Of a stretch of DNA of 64,000 nucleotides, positions 1 through 10,843 are shown piece after piece. The stretch comes from Ahaetulla prasina (lineage: Eukaryota > Chordata > Lepidosauria > Squamata > Colubridae): assembly GCF_028640845.1 (NCBI RefSeq), contig NC_080539.1, forward strand, positions 104,992,554 to 105,056,553. The letters run 5' to 3'. The stretch's first letter is position 1; each line of letters begins with the position of its first letter. Both the position numbers and the translations under genes were made by a program. Under the pieces are notes generated by a model. It was not told the DNA's origin. It made no database searches and worked only from the letters and a program-made list of their open reading frames with translations.

Positions 1-1281
1 GTGACAAGTCAGGCAAAGCCAAAAGAGGCATTTGGCTGAGTTTTTCTGGTGCCCCATCAATCACAATGTTTAATGATTTATAGAGGAATATATTTATATT
101 CCAAGTGATCAAGAAAAATCCTAGGACTCTGATTCCAGGGCCATAATATATCATCTGACCAGCTGTGAGCCACACAGCTCATTTCAACTTGAGGTTAACA
201 TAGGTTAACAAACTATTACACAACCAACAACAGCTGATTGAGATATGCAGAAAAAGAGAGAAAGGTTTTTTTGGACTGCAACTGTAAGCACTGTGCAGCA
301 CCTACTAGTATGAAGTATATTTCTAAGACTAGAATTGTAAACCAATAATATAATTCACTTTTCTGTGACCCTTGGAGCGCCTAGCTATGATTGCAACCCC
401 ATCTTATTTTTCTGAATCAGGATAAGCCTGTTTACCTCTTGCTTTGATCAACTGAACAGGAAATCCACAATTTGCCCCAAATCCCAAAGTTACTCAAATA
501 AAATTGCTGCTCTTGGTCCTCAAAAGGCTGCTCAGTTTTGGTATTATCCATAACAGTAATATCAGAGCTGAAACATGCCTATAATGGTCAGTAGAAATAA
601 CCTTGAGCAACAGGAAGAAGAGACACAATCAAGGCAATAATCAGATAAAAGACATTTGAGTCCAACGCAGAAATGTAATTTGGGAAAGCATTTCAGACTT
701 GATCCTCCTTAGTTCTTTTGAAGGTAAAAGGGGGGGGGGTGTAGCACATCCAAACATGCAAGATTCTATTAATGTAACCTTATAATGAAAGTAGTAATTA
801 GCATTTATAACTTTGGTTTCCTAGTTTCGTCAACCTTGGGCTGACAATGCATACTTAGTTTTAGAAGTTGGCATGGAATAGATACACTGCTGGCAGAATA
901 TCTGCTAGATTTCCTAACAACAGTAGAAAAGAATTTGGGAAAATGTGCAGAGAATGGTTTCTGGAATTCTTTCCAACCCTTTTACCATCAGTTACCTTAA
1001 GAGGTATCAAGTGTTCTCCTTTGTGCAACGAACTAAATTTGGGTATGGATATTAACGCTTTCCTTTGCATATCCCTTGTTTTCCCTTGTGCATGAAGCTT
1101 AAGACAGGCTGCAAAGACTCTATCTACTCTAGGTCATGTTACACGTGGGTGGGGGTTGGGGGGTGGGGAGGAATTTAGAAGAGCAGTTGGCAGCATTCCC
1201 AGGCTGCTAATCAGTTGCTTCTCTCTTGGCCTTCTGAAAGGTCTTCTATGGGGACACCACAAGAGCATGCAGCCCTGAGGT
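1..1281. other. Unique AT-rich DNA, no gene seen
   Basis: No reading frame in this stretch resembles a protein family. The only low-complexity features are a run of ten G at about 730-740 and a G-rich stretch near 1145-1170. I see no splice-flanked exon candidate. It is probably intergenic or intronic. Confidence 0.5.
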
Positions 1282-1289
1282 GGCTAGTC

Positions 1290-1573
1290 CAGAGGTGGTA
1301 TTCAGCCGGTTCTGACCAGCTCTGGAGAACTGGTAGCGGAAATTTTGAGTAGTTCAGAGAACCAGTAAATACCACCTCTGACTGGCCCCACCCCCATCTA
1401 TTCTCTGCCTCCTGAGTCCCAGCTGATCAGGAGGAAATGAGGATTTTGCAGTAACCTTCCCCTGGAGTGGAGAGGGAATGGAGATTTTCCCCTGGCACGC
1501 CCACCACGCCATGCCACACCCACCAAGCCATGCCCACAGAACCGGTAGTGAAAATTTTTGAATCCCACCACTG
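1290..1573. mobile_element. hAT-type MITE, 'CAGTGGTGGG' family, copy 1
   Basis: A 284-bp non-coding element. It starts CAGAGGTGGTATTCA and ends TGAATCCCACCACTG, so the termini are inverted repeats. It is flanked by an 8-bp target duplication with one mismatch (ggctagtc at 1282-1289, ggttagtc at 1574-1581). The interior has the family hallmarks seen in ten other copies here: 'gttctggagaactggtagcgg', 'ggaaattttgagtagttc' and 'cacaccca(c)caagcca(tgcc)'. An 8-bp target duplication with CAG...CTG ends is characteristic of hAT DNA transposons. It has no transposase and must have been mobilised in trans. Confidence 0.85.
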
Positions 1574-1662
1574 GGTTAGTCCCCTGAAGCCCTCCCTTCA
1601 CTTTTTAACTAATTGAATTAGTTGAATTTGAAACCCTGGCACAAAATCATTTGACATGACAA

Positions 1663-1869
1663 ATGCTGATTCACCAAGGCTGCCAGACATTTGAAGACAG
1701 AAGGGCAACCATAGCACAAGAGAAACAAGCACTCTGCAAAGCCAGAGCTGCAAATGCTGCAATTGTGGTGCCCATACATGTCTGCCCGACATATGGCAGA
1801 ACATTCAGTGCCCGTATAGGGGTTACCAGCCACCTGCGGACACACCGTGGACTGTCCCCAACACATTAG
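1663..1869 (+). pseudogene. Remnant reading frame with a single degenerate C2H2 zinc finger
   Basis: A 68-codon open frame follows the MITE. Residues 41-62 read like a C2H2 finger of the 'CGRTF.ARIG..SHLRTH' kind: Cys41, then Tyr44 where the second zinc Cys is expected, 12 residues, His57, three residues, His61. The preceding stretch is basic and alanine-rich. I have the impression that single fingers of this form occur at the C-termini of some retroelement polyproteins, so a retroelement remnant is my preferred reading, but the upstream sequence shows no reverse transcriptase. The lost Cys means it would not bind zinc normally. It could also be a host zinc-finger fragment. Confidence 0.4.
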
Positions 1870-2944
1870 ATGTCAAGGTCCTCTTTGAAAACAATGGACG
1901 AACACCATCAATTTCAATCTCTTGCCTCCTCTTAATTTTTTAAAAAGTCTTTTATATATATATATTGTTTTATATTTTAACATTTTATTGTACACTGCTC
2001 ACAATCCCTCTTTGAAGGAGATGAATAGTACAGAAATGTGAAAAATAAACAATAAAATAGTAATGCAATAGGGGATATGGTTTTTTTGAGGGTAGGAGAT
2101 ATGCTTCTTTCATAGCCTCCAGAAATATCCATCATCTTATCTTATCTTTTTTTTTTTTGGCCAGTTTCTTCCACCGTACTCAGTTTGGTCCTGTTCTGTT
2201 GTTTTCAGTGTGTTAGCCTGATGAATTAAGCTAGTTAGCACTGACAGACTGAACCCTGAGAACCTTTACATAGTTTCCTTACCTTGTTAGGTAAGCTGAA
2301 AAAAATAAAAAAGGAGACATGAAATTTTTCTCCTTATATTCTTCGGAACTGGTTTCTATTTCAGTAGCAATCCTTTCAATTCTTCCCGCTGCCAGCCTCC
2401 ATGTTTTGCATCCCATTGACCAAAGCAGAATTTTATTATTCTGCTGATGTCACCAAATTATAATTCCCAGTATCCCCTGCCATTGCCTGTGTGGATTGGG
2501 TTTGATGATTGTTGTAAACTAACATCTGGAGGAGACGTTCTCCATTCCTTCTGCAGGCACGCTTGTATTTGTTTTCCCAGAACAGATATTATTCTCTGAG
2601 GATATAAATTTCACTTCAGTAGCTTCACTCACAAGTTAAGCTAAATATGTTGGTAAAAAGGTACATTATAGCACAGAGTTGAAGTTTTTGTTATTTGTAA
2701 TTTTATTACAAGACATAGAGAAAAGGACACATTTCAACGGATTAAAGCACCTAATTGTTTTTAATTAATCCTGGTTGTTTGTGGCATGATTTCCACCAAT
2801 TTTCAGTTCTTTGCAGCATTTATTATACATTTATTCCTCAGCAACTTAGATTTGCCTCTTTCTTCCATTGTTAAATCAACCCTTTTACTAGTCCAGAGAA
2901 GTCCTTTTTCTTCATCTTTCCTCAGACTTAACAAACATTTGAAA
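1870..2944. other. Unique AT-rich DNA
   Basis: No gene recognised. It contains short AT-rich and poly-T tracts (about 1950-1990 and 2145-2158). The longest open frame running into the next element is not protein-like. Confidence 0.45.
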
Positions 2945-3358
2945 CAGGGGCGAAATGTAAAATTTGTTAGTACCGGTTCTGTGGGCGTGGCTTGGGGGGG
3001 TTATGTGACTGGATTGGCGTGGCCAACTTTTTTTTTTTTTTTTTTACTTTTAAAAGTATTTTTTCTACAATCTCTTTGGCCAAAGAGGTTGTAGAAAAAA
3101 TGCTTCTAAAGGGTTTTGAACGATCCTAGCTGAGCCACACGATCATTAGAGGCTTTTTTTTTACTTTTAAAAGCATTTTTTTGGCTGAAGAAAAATGCTT
3201 TTAAAAGTAAAAAAAAAAAAAACCTCTGATGATTGCACAGCTCAGTTGGGCATGGGCGAGGTGGGGGCAGAGATTTTTGCTACCGGTTCTCCGAACTATC
3301 CGCCACCATTGCTACCAGATCGGAGGAACCGGTCTGAACTGGGAGCATTTCACCCCTG
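2945..3358. mobile_element. hAT-type MITE, 'CAGTGGTGGG' family, copy 2 (long variant)
   Basis: A 414-bp element beginning CAGGGGCGAAATG and ending CATTTCACCCCTG. It has a perfect 8-bp target duplication, atttgaaa, at 2937-2944 and 3359-3366. It keeps the family core 'accggttctgtgggcgtggc' near its left end and 'ctaccggttct' near its right end. The middle (about 3030-3215) holds an A/T-rich foldback built from copies of 'cttttaaaagtatttttt' and its complement, which makes this the longest copy in the window. No coding capacity. Confidence 0.85.
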
Positions 3359-3366
3359 ATTTGAAA

Positions 3367-4240
3367 CTACCTTACTGACAAAACATCATTGTCCTTTCTC
3401 AGAGAGGGAACTGTGATATTTCTCTTTTTATGCATACGTGAAAACCTCTTCTCTTTTTCCTCTACTCTACTAATATAGCTGTTTGCTCTTGACTCCCACA
3501 CTTGCCTGTAGTGGCATGAACAAGCTCAATACTTATAACCATCAAATTTATCTCTGTTGCTTAGCTTCTCCACCCTCCTCCTCTACTTTGGTTTCAAAGA
3601 AAATTGCCTCTGCAGGTATTAAATTTGGAAGTGAAGGTTAAAGGGACCAGACTGCTTTAATGCTACTTTGGAATCAGGTGGGAAACTCTGCTTCCTGCTA
3701 AGAACTTCTGACAATATCCCTTCCATTAACTTCTAGGTGGTACTGTTTGTAGGTCCAAAGGCTCTTTCTCCTGATCTATAGAGGTGGGCTCTAACATGAG
3801 CTGTCAGTGCAGTTATATCATTCATAGTAAAGTCTGGGTGGGGGGTGTTTTTCATCTCTTTGACTCTAAAGCACAGGTTCTCCTTCTAAATTTTTGCCCC
3901 ACTGAGCACAAAGACCAGCAATCTTATTAAAGAAGACAGCTGATTGAAATTTCATGAAAAGCTTTTTGCAGAGGCTTTACATAAGAGGCTTCACAAAGTG
4001 CTTTTAGCAGAGCCAGGGAAGTCTTATGTAGGGCATTTGAACAAATGCTTGCAAAGGGTTTTATTTCAGATGCTCCTGCTCATGGTTGTCCAGAAAAAGT
4101 CAGCAGTAAACTGGGAGGCAGCCACAGAAATGTCAGGAGTGAAAGAAGAATAGAAAAGAAAACAATTTAAAGCAATCATTCTGATTGCATGGAATCAATT
4201 TCACAATTCCCACCCATCCCCCAAAAAACCCGTCAGCATT
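3367..4240. other. Unique DNA
   Basis: No recognisable gene or repeat. A small open frame at 3944-4153 has no family resemblance. Probably intergenic or intronic. Confidence 0.4.
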
Positions 4241-4244
4241 AGCA

Positions 4245-4440
4245 ATAGCACTTAGATTTATCTACTGCTTCACAGTGCTTTAAAGCCCTCTCTAAGTGGT
4301 TTACAGAGTCAGCATATTCCCGCCAAAAATCTGGGTCCTCATTTTACCGACCTTGGAAGGATGGAAGGCTGAGACAACCTTGAGCTAGAAGTGCTTCAGA
4401 CATGAGTTAACTGACATAAAGGATCCAGCCTAAATCCTGT
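4245..4440 (-). mobile_element. tRNA-derived SINE, partial, reverse orientation
   Basis: Read on the minus strand, this contains the body 'ttgtctcagccttccatcc..ggtaaaatgaggacccag' followed by 'gctgactctgtaaaccac' and a tail ending 'ctaagtgctattgct'. The same body recurs at 44585-44760 and, in the opposite orientation, at 62415-62666, where the tRNA-like head is preserved. Here the head is missing or very diverged. This family is widespread in squamates and is mobilised by a LINE in trans; it encodes nothing. Confidence 0.7.
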
Positions 4441-5110
4441 TCAGATTCCTTACGGTAATCTTGATGTTGAATTGTTATGGATGATAGACACTGATTTTCT
4501 TAATACTTAATAGGTATTCTGTTTTTTCATGCAAACACTTGAACAACTGGACAAGTACGGTACATATAAGGAGTAAAGGTATTTCTCATTCCATTTTTCA
4601 GACTCTAATTACTGTTTATTTCTGTAATTAAAATATTTTAATCCCATTCTTAGATAAAGGTTTCAAGTTGATTAACAGCTAATAAAATGAAAAAATATTA
4701 ATAATCCTAACAATTTGCTGTCTACTCTAACTTGAGTGTAGCAAGATAATAGTGGTGTATTTTTAGACTACTGTACGCATGAGAAGTGAAGCTACTTGCA
4801 GATTTGAAAAAAAAATCCACTTATTGCTTGCTGTCTGTGCTCCGATACCTTCATTTAAATCAAAGTAATAATACTGTTTCATAATCTGAACTACAGTATT
4901 CACTTCAGCAATTTAATCTGTGACAGTTTGTCTAGTCATTTATTTAGATTGCCAGAGTTGTATAGTAACCTTTAACACAGTTCTTCCACCATTTTAGAGA
5001 GAATTTCCAATGCTTTTAATCTGGTGAGGATATTTGGTATGTTAGAACTTAACAGTAATCTTGTAAATGGTTGTGGTGCTGATGGCGAGACTTCTTTGTT
5101 TACCAAATAA
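4441..5110. other. Unique AT-rich DNA
   Basis: Nothing recognisable. AT-rich, with no long frame and no repeat that recurs elsewhere in the window. Confidence 0.4.
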
Positions 5111-5114
5111 CTAT

Positions 5115-5345
5115 GAAGCACAATGGCTCATGAGGTTAGGATACTGGCCTAACGATTGGCAGGCTTGTGTTCGAGACCCAGTTGTTGCCATGAGCTCCTG
5201 TCACATGCTCCAGTTCTTGCTGACCGTGGGCAAGTAGATAAATGGGTACCACTTTGGTGGGCAACTCAGCAGGGACATGAAAGGAGCCCCCAAATGGACA
5301 TCTCCCAGGCAATAGTGATGACACCATTCAACCCTTTAAATCTGG
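5115..5345 (+). mobile_element. tRNA-derived SINE-like element
   Basis: The head 'aatggctcatgaggttagga' matches a Pol III A box, and 'gtgttcgagacc' (about 5167-5178) matches a B box about 40 bp downstream, as in a tRNA gene. The downstream body is unrelated to tRNA ('gaccgtgggcaagtagataa', 'ggtaccactttggtgggcaa'). I found no cloverleaf 3' half, so it is a SINE rather than a tRNA gene. Its ends are approximate and no target duplication was seen. Confidence 0.6.
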
Positions 5346-5479
5346 ATGTGCTTTGACGCTTCCAACATGACTGTAGTAGTAGTACTGCCTGTATGTGCTT
5401 TTCTGTCTAGTCCTTTTCTTGAAGGACACTTCCTAATTCAAATGCCAATCTTTGAAAGGGGCCTTCACTATATAGCCTT

Positions 5480-5976
5480 CCTAGGCTTAGAAAACTTGGA
5501 ACTCCGTCGCCTTCGACAAGACCTAAGTTTAACTCATAGAATCATCTATTGTAATGTCCTTCCTGTTAAAGACTACTTCAGCTTTAATTGCAATAATACA
5601 AGAGCAACCAATAGATTTAAACTTAATGTTTAATCTAGATTGTAGAAAATATGACTTCTGTAACAGAATCATCAGTGCTTGGAACACTTTACCTGACTCT
5701 GTGGTCTCTTCCCATAATCCTAAAAGCTTTAACCAAAAACTTTCTACTGTTGACCTCACCCCATTCCTAAGAGGACCATAAGGGGCGTGCATAAGAGCAC
5801 AAATGTGCCTACCATTCCTGTCCTATTGTTTTTCTTTTCTTCTTCCTATATATATACATGCTTATACCTCCTAATATTTACTCATATATATGTTTATATA
5901 CTATATAATCTTTTTGTATGATACCTACATATATTGTTGTGACAAAATAAATAAATAAATAAAATAAATAAATAAC
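5480..5976 (+). mobile_element. CR1-group LINE 3' end (family ending DLTPFLRG), 5'-truncated and frameshifted
   Basis: This encodes the end of ORF2. The motifs are 'ENLELRRLRQDLSLTHRI', 'NRIISAWNTLPDSVVSS' and the terminal 'STVDLTPFLRGP' with a stop at about 5779, followed by a 3' UTR and a (AAAT)n tail. The C-terminal 'WNTLPDSVV' block is typical of CR1/Jockey-group LINE proteins. Compared with the intact copy at 51106-51805, about 8 bp are missing near 5627-5635, which shifts the frame. It is otherwise very similar to that copy, so both probably derive from the same active lineage. 5' truncation is usual for LINEs. Confidence 0.8.
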
Positions 5977-6422
5977 ATAGGTTTGAGTGGAGCAGTGTTC
6001 CCTTCCCTCTGCCCTCCCCTCTAAAATGAACCGAAGAGGCCTTTTGCTTCACTTTATATTGTTCCGATCAACTCAACTGGCAGTTCTAGTAGCTGACTAT
6101 GGCAATGCAGGTTCTGAAGCTTCTTCTGACTATTAGAACCATGGACTTGAAGCAACACAGAGTATCCCAACAAGGAGAATCTCACTGCCTCCATATTCTT
6201 TCAGCTTTGGTCCCACTGGCCTTTTGCATGCAGCCCCAGCCTATAAGTGCAAAGCCAATTAAATCTCAATAGAATATTTGTAGTTCAGGGTGGAACCTGG
6301 AGTATTTGATGCTCTCTAAAGCCTGGTTGTCTTCCTTGGTTAGGCTGTTGTTTACTGTCTGATTGTCTGAGCTGGTAGTTCCTTGACTGGGGCATTGTTT
6401 ACTGCTTGAACACTTATACATA
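5977..6422. other. Unique DNA
   Basis: No gene or recurring repeat recognised before the left edge of the duplicated block at 6423. Confidence 0.4.
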
Positions 6423-7012
6423 AAGAGAGACCAAATTCCACTCCCTTCTAACACTGATGATATTACCTAATTGGGTAATGAAACTTCTGCATGAAAACAA
6501 CCAAGCTCAGGGAGCACCAAGGATGCCAATACAATCTGCAAGATTCTTCCCTTACCCAGATCCCTAATCTTACAATGTAGCATTGAATTACATTCAGCAT
6601 TTTCCGTTCTATATTGTTATGAGATTCTCAGAACAATTTGGTGATATTTTAATTTTAGGGGAGACAAGGAACTTCTTCAGAGTTCAGATTTTGCTATGTA
6701 GAAGTATAATTACAATATAGGTAATCCTCCCCATGCATAGAATGGTGGAAAGAGAAGGAGATGGAAAAATGTTACAAAGGTGCTTTTTCAAAAGGCATCT
6801 GGACTTACTTTGTTTTTTTTCCCTTGAAAACATTTTGCTTCTCATCCAAAAAGCTTTTTCAGTTCTGACTCTGAACTGAAGAAGCTTCTTGGATGAGAAG
6901 TGAACTGTCTTAAGGGGAAAAAAAGTCCAGTTAGTTTTTGAAAAAGCATCTTTGTGATAACCATGACCTGGATGACTGAGAATCACCATAGGGAAGGGAA
7001 AAAATGATGTGT

Positions 7013-7540
7013 TTTATTTATTTATTTATTTATTATTTATTTATTTAATCACATTTATATACCGCCCTATCTCCCAGGGGACTCAGGGTGGTTTACAGCC
7101 TAATAAAAACATGCATATAAATACAGAATAAAACACCAATTTAAAAAACTTATTAAATAAGGCCGAATGTTAAAAATTGCAATAAAAATAATAAAACCCC
7201 ATTAAAACCAAATTAAAATTTAAAATTCTAGTCCAGTCCTGCGCAAATAAATAGATGTGTTATCGCGGCGAAAGGTTCGAAGGTCGGAAAGTTGACGAAG
7301 ACCTGGGGGAAGTTCGTTCCAGAGGGTGGGAGCCCCCACAGAAAAGGCTCTCCCTCTGGGCGTCGCTAGTCGGCACTGCCTGGCTGACGGCACCCTAAGG
7401 AGTCCCTCCCTGTGAGACCGCACAGGTCGGTGGGAGGCAATCGGTGGCAGTAGATAGCCCGGCCCTATGCCATGGAGCGCTTTGAAGATAGTTACCAAAA
7501 CCTTGAATCGCACCCGAAAGGCCACAGGTAGCCAGTGCAG
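7013..7540 (-). mobile_element. L2-type LINE 3' fragment inserted into copy A
   Basis: On the minus strand this encodes the last about 100 residues of an L2-type ORF2 ('[12 protein letters not shown]', '[20 protein letters not shown]', 'LSDLRTFRR') followed by a 3' UTR with 'ccctgagtcc' and an (AAAT)n tail. The homologous end is intact in the copy at 53169-57766; here the final residues are altered by frameshift. The duplicated block at 11431-11450 reads straight across ('gatgtgtttaattg'), so this is an insertion with at most 2-3 bp of target duplication, as is usual in the CR1/L2 group. Confidence 0.85.
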
Positions 7541-8021
7541 TTAATTGAAAAATACCCCCATGGCATTATAGAGATTAATTGACATCTATCCAAACAACCC
7601 ATAAGGGACATTTTTCAAAGGCCAGTTGTAGCACCTGGTTAAGACAACATAGTTTTTGTGTTCTGCAATACACCTGCATTAATCAAGTCAAGAAGTGGGA
7701 AAAAATAAATAATTTGCAGCTCATTTTAAATGCATTTTTAATGACTTGTGCAAACTTCCATACATCAACCAGAAAAACTGCATTACCTCTTCAACCTCAG
7801 TTTAAAATACAGAGTGGAAAAATCATGCATTTTCCTTTTAGCTCAAATAGAAGCCCTTAAAATGCAAGCAGATTATGAAAACTGAACTAATTGTGGCCAA
7901 CATATTTTCAGTGTCATTGTTTATATTAAAAAGCATTCTCTTTTGAGCGTTTTCTAGGAAAAGAATTCTGAAAACATCAAGAATTAACTGTGTTCTAACG
8001 AGCGAAGTTTTCATTAAGCCA

Positions 8022-8199
8022 TAAAATTCCCTCAACACTGTCAAACTATTTACTAAATCTGTACTAATATTAATCTTTTCATCGTTCCCATCACCAATCT
8101 CTTTCCACTTATGACTGTATGACTGTAACTTTGTTGCTGGCAATCCTTATGATTTGTATTGATATATTGACCATCAATTTGTTGTAACTGTTGTATCTT
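8022..8199 (+). mobile_element. Rex1-like LINE 3' UTR, partial (in copy A)
   Basis: Homologous to the reverse complement of about 34320-34510, through 'caacactgtcaaactattta', 'catcgttcccatcaccaatc' and 'gactgtatgactgtaacttt'. It is cut off at 8199, before the 'tgtgtccaatcacacttggc' tail and the ATTCT array that follow in copy B. No coding sequence remains. A piece of the missing tail reappears at 10068. Confidence 0.7.
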
Positions 8200-8700
8200 A
8201 AATTCATTTCCCCACCCCACCCCACCCCTTTTTCTTGGCTGCTTCTTCTTTTCTCCCTCCCGGCGCCGCAGGCCGCCTAGGGCTCTCCTTACCCAGCCCG
8301 TGCAAGTGCGGTCAGCTGCCAAATCGACGCTTCCTCTCCTCCCACTGAGGAGGTTTCAAGCTCTGGATTTAAATACAACCGAAAGGGGACGCTGGGGCTA
8401 CAAACAAGACAGGGAGGAGGGAGGGGAAGGAAAGGGACGGAGGGAGGAGGGAGGTCGAGGAAGCGCAGAAACTTGTCAGGTAAAACTCAACAGGCAAGGC
8501 GGAAAAAACAGGAACTGGGAAACGCCCCAACTAGGGAGAAAAGGGAAGGTGGTGTTTTTAAAAACAAAAGTCCCGAAACCCAGCGACGGAACCTTTTCAA
8601 AACCGGCTGCCGAGCCGAGAAGTGACGGACGGACGGACGGCCGACTCGCGAGGCCAGAAGGTAGCCCAGCCGCCCCTCGTCAGGCTTTTCTCAGTTACTG

Positions 8701-9260
8701 CGGCCCCGCTCTCCCTCCCTTCCGTAGCGGTTTAGCAGGGCTGCTTTGGAAGAGCCTTAAACGAGCCCGTCCTCAGCCACCCCTCCCCTTCCCCTTCCTT
8801 CGAGCCTCCAGCTCCAGCAGCAGTCTATCCCGGTGGACGGACGCCTCCCGTTTTGCCTTCCTGGAGCCTAGCCGGCCCCGCTCTCCCTCCCCTCCGTAGC
8901 GGTTCAGCAGGGCTGCTTTGGAAGAGCCTTAAACGAGCCCGTCCTCAGCCACCCCTCCCCTTCCCCTTCCTTCGAGCCTCCAGCTCCAGCAGCAGTCTAT
9001 CCCGGTAAGAATCCGCCTGCCTACCTTCCCGGAGACTGGCCGGCCCGATCTCCCTCCCTTCTCTAGCGGGGCAGGTGTCTAGGGCTAAAGAACCTTGAGC
9101 TCCACCACCCCCCTCTCCCTTCCCTTTCCTTCGAGCCTCCAGCTCCAGCAGCAGTCTATCCCGGTGGATCCCAGCAGTCTATCCCGGTGGACGAACGCCT
9201 CCCGTTTTGCCTTCCCGGAGCCTAGCCGGCCCCGCTCTCCCTCCCCCTCCGTAGCGGCTC
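8701..9260 (+). repeat. Four tandem GC-rich units of about 170-186 bp
   Basis: Units start with 'cggcccc(g)ctctccctccc' at 8701, 8873, 9041 (diverged: 'cggcccgatctccctccc') and 9227 (partial). Each full unit carries 'ttccttcgagcctccagctc' and 'cagcagtctatcccgg'. The first two are almost identical over 'gtttagcagggctgctttgg' and the rest. The second unit has 'ccggtaagaatcc', a good splice-donor-like sequence, where the first has 'ccggtggacg'. Tandem amplification of promoter-like sequence is uncommon outside retrotransposon 5' ends and CpG-island minisatellites. Confidence 0.8.
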
Positions 9261-9598
9261 AGCTGGGCTGCGAGCCCCGTCCTCGGTCGCCTTCGCCTGC
9301 CCTTTTGCTGGCCTCGCCTGGGCAGGGCTGGGCAGAGCCGGTGACACCACCCTCCACCGCCCACCCGTTGCCGTCCGCCGTCCGCCGCCCGCCGCCGCTG
9401 CTCGCCTCCCGTCCCTCCCTCCGCCCTCCTCCAGCAGCCAGCAGCGTGGCCGGGGCGCTCGGCGCGGCAGGGCCGGGCTGGCGACGGCCTCTCCTGGCGG
9501 CAGCAACGGCGGCGGCAGCAGCATCAACAGCACCAGCAGCACCAGCGGCTCCGCAGCAGCCCCGCAGCCGCCTCCTTCCCCGGGCGCCACCTGCATGA

Positions 9599-9808
<210 letters not shown>

Positions 9809-10067
9809 TAATGATATTAGAGACCCTTATTGCCCTGCCAAAAAAAAAAGAGCCACCCCAACGTCTATGAAAATTAACCTTCTCTTCCAAGAGACACTGT
9901 GCAGGGTATTTTCACTGTTGGTGTGCATACAGGCTTAGATTTGTGCTGGGTTCTTAGTACTTAGAGCACTGACCTTCAGAGGCACCCTGGTCCCTTGGAA
10001 GCTAAAGGAGGACTCATTTTCATGCTTGCAGTGTTCAATTTGGGAAGGGCATCCAAAGAAGTGGTAG

Positions 10068-10180
10068 ATCCTTGTGTGTCCAATCACACTTAGCCAATAA
10101 AAATTCTATTCTATTCTATTCTATTCTATTCTATTCTATTCTATTCTATTCTATTCTATTCTATTCTATTCTATTCTATT
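10068..10180 (+). mobile_element. Rex1-like LINE tail with (ATTCT)n array
   Basis: 'tgtgtccaatcacacttagc' followed by 'caataaaaattctattc' and about 15 ATTCT units. The same order is seen at 12160-12239, and reversed at 34165-34280. The array grows directly out of the LINE's 3' end, as reported for snake CR1-type LINEs that seed AATAG microsatellites. It abuts a CR1-group LINE end at its right side. It may be the displaced tail of the element truncated at 8199. Confidence 0.8.
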
Positions 10181-10183
10181 CAT

Positions 10184-10626
10184 TTTATTTTGTCAAATAC
10201 ATATTAAATAATTATATAAATATAAGCATGAATTGAATACATAAAAGGAATACAACTAAAGGGAACATTAGGACAGGGACGGTAGGCACGCTGGTGCTCT
10301 TATGCACGCCCCTTACAGACCTCTTAGGAATGGGGTGAGGTCAATACTAGATAGTCTTTGGTTAAGGCTTTGGGGATTTTGGGAAGAGACCACAGAGTCA
10401 GGTAGCACATTCCAGGCATTAACAACTCTGTTACTGAAGTCACATTTTCTGCAATCTAGATTGGAGGTTCACTTTAAGTTTGAATCTATTGTGTTCTCGT
10501 GTATTGTTGTGGTTGAAGCTGAAGTAGTCATTGATAGGAAGTACATTGTAGCAGATAATTTTATGAGCTATGCTCAGGTCATACCAAAGGCGGCGTAGTT
10601 CTAAATTTTCTAAAGCTGGGAATCCT
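10184..10626 (-). mobile_element. CR1-group LINE 3' end (DLTPFLRG family), truncated and broken
   Basis: On the minus strand: 'ALENLELRRLWYDLSIAHK', then 'NVLPINDYFSFNHNNTREHN', a frameshift, and a 3' end with 'cattcctaagaggtctgtaa', 'ggggcgtgcataagagcacc' and 'accgtccctgtcctaatg'. It is the same family as 5480-5976, 37500-38472 and 51106-51805, and more diverged than the 51106 copy. It is 5'-truncated within the last part of ORF2. Confidence 0.75.
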
Positions 10627-10714
10627 CCTTCCCCCTTTTGCACTTTTATTGTTTTTCGTTCAAATAAATATTCATGTTATTTTACTTGGCTCTATCTTTA
10701 TTTTTTACATTGAC

Positions 10715-10843
10715 CAGTAGCTGCCTCATTTCCCACCCTCGGCTTATACTCGAGTCAATAGTTTTTCCCAGTTTTTGTGGTAAAATTAGGTACCTCGGCT
10801 TATATTCGGGTCGGCTTATACTCGAGTATATACGGTATATATT
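10715..10843. repeat. Short repeat with 'cggcttatactcgagt' motifs
   Basis: Three related phrases recur in 120 bp: 'ctcggcttatactcgagtca', 'ctcggcttatattcgggt' and 'cggcttatactcgagtatat'. The last contains the palindrome 'atactcgagtat'. It ends 'tatacggtatatatt' exactly at the left edge of duplicated copy B. I think it is a piece of a DNA transposon of a kind common in amniotes, but I cannot name it and saw no partner terminus. Confidence 0.4.

Larger units (their letters stand above)
6423..8199. repeat. Dispersed segmental duplication, copy A
   Basis: Copy A matches 10844-12099 in direct orientation. Positions 7541-8199 align to 11441-12099 with a constant offset of 3900 and no gap visible by eye. 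Positions 6423-7012 align to 10844-11440 with a few substitutions and a 6-bp gain ('gaagga') in copy B. Copy A alone contains an L2 fragment (7013-7540). Right of 8199 the copies diverge abruptly. An imperfect hairpin around 6800-6930 ('ctttttcagttctgactctg' facing its complement) is shared by both copies. Confidence 0.9.

Noticed and set aside
5115..5345. Possible tRNA gene
   Set aside because: A and B boxes are present but there is no acceptor-stem partner or cloverleaf; it is a SINE head.
8300..8899. 199-codon open frame in the CpG-rich segment
   Set aside because: Composition is that expected from GC-rich DNA with few stop codons, it crosses the tandem units, and it shows no domain or motif.
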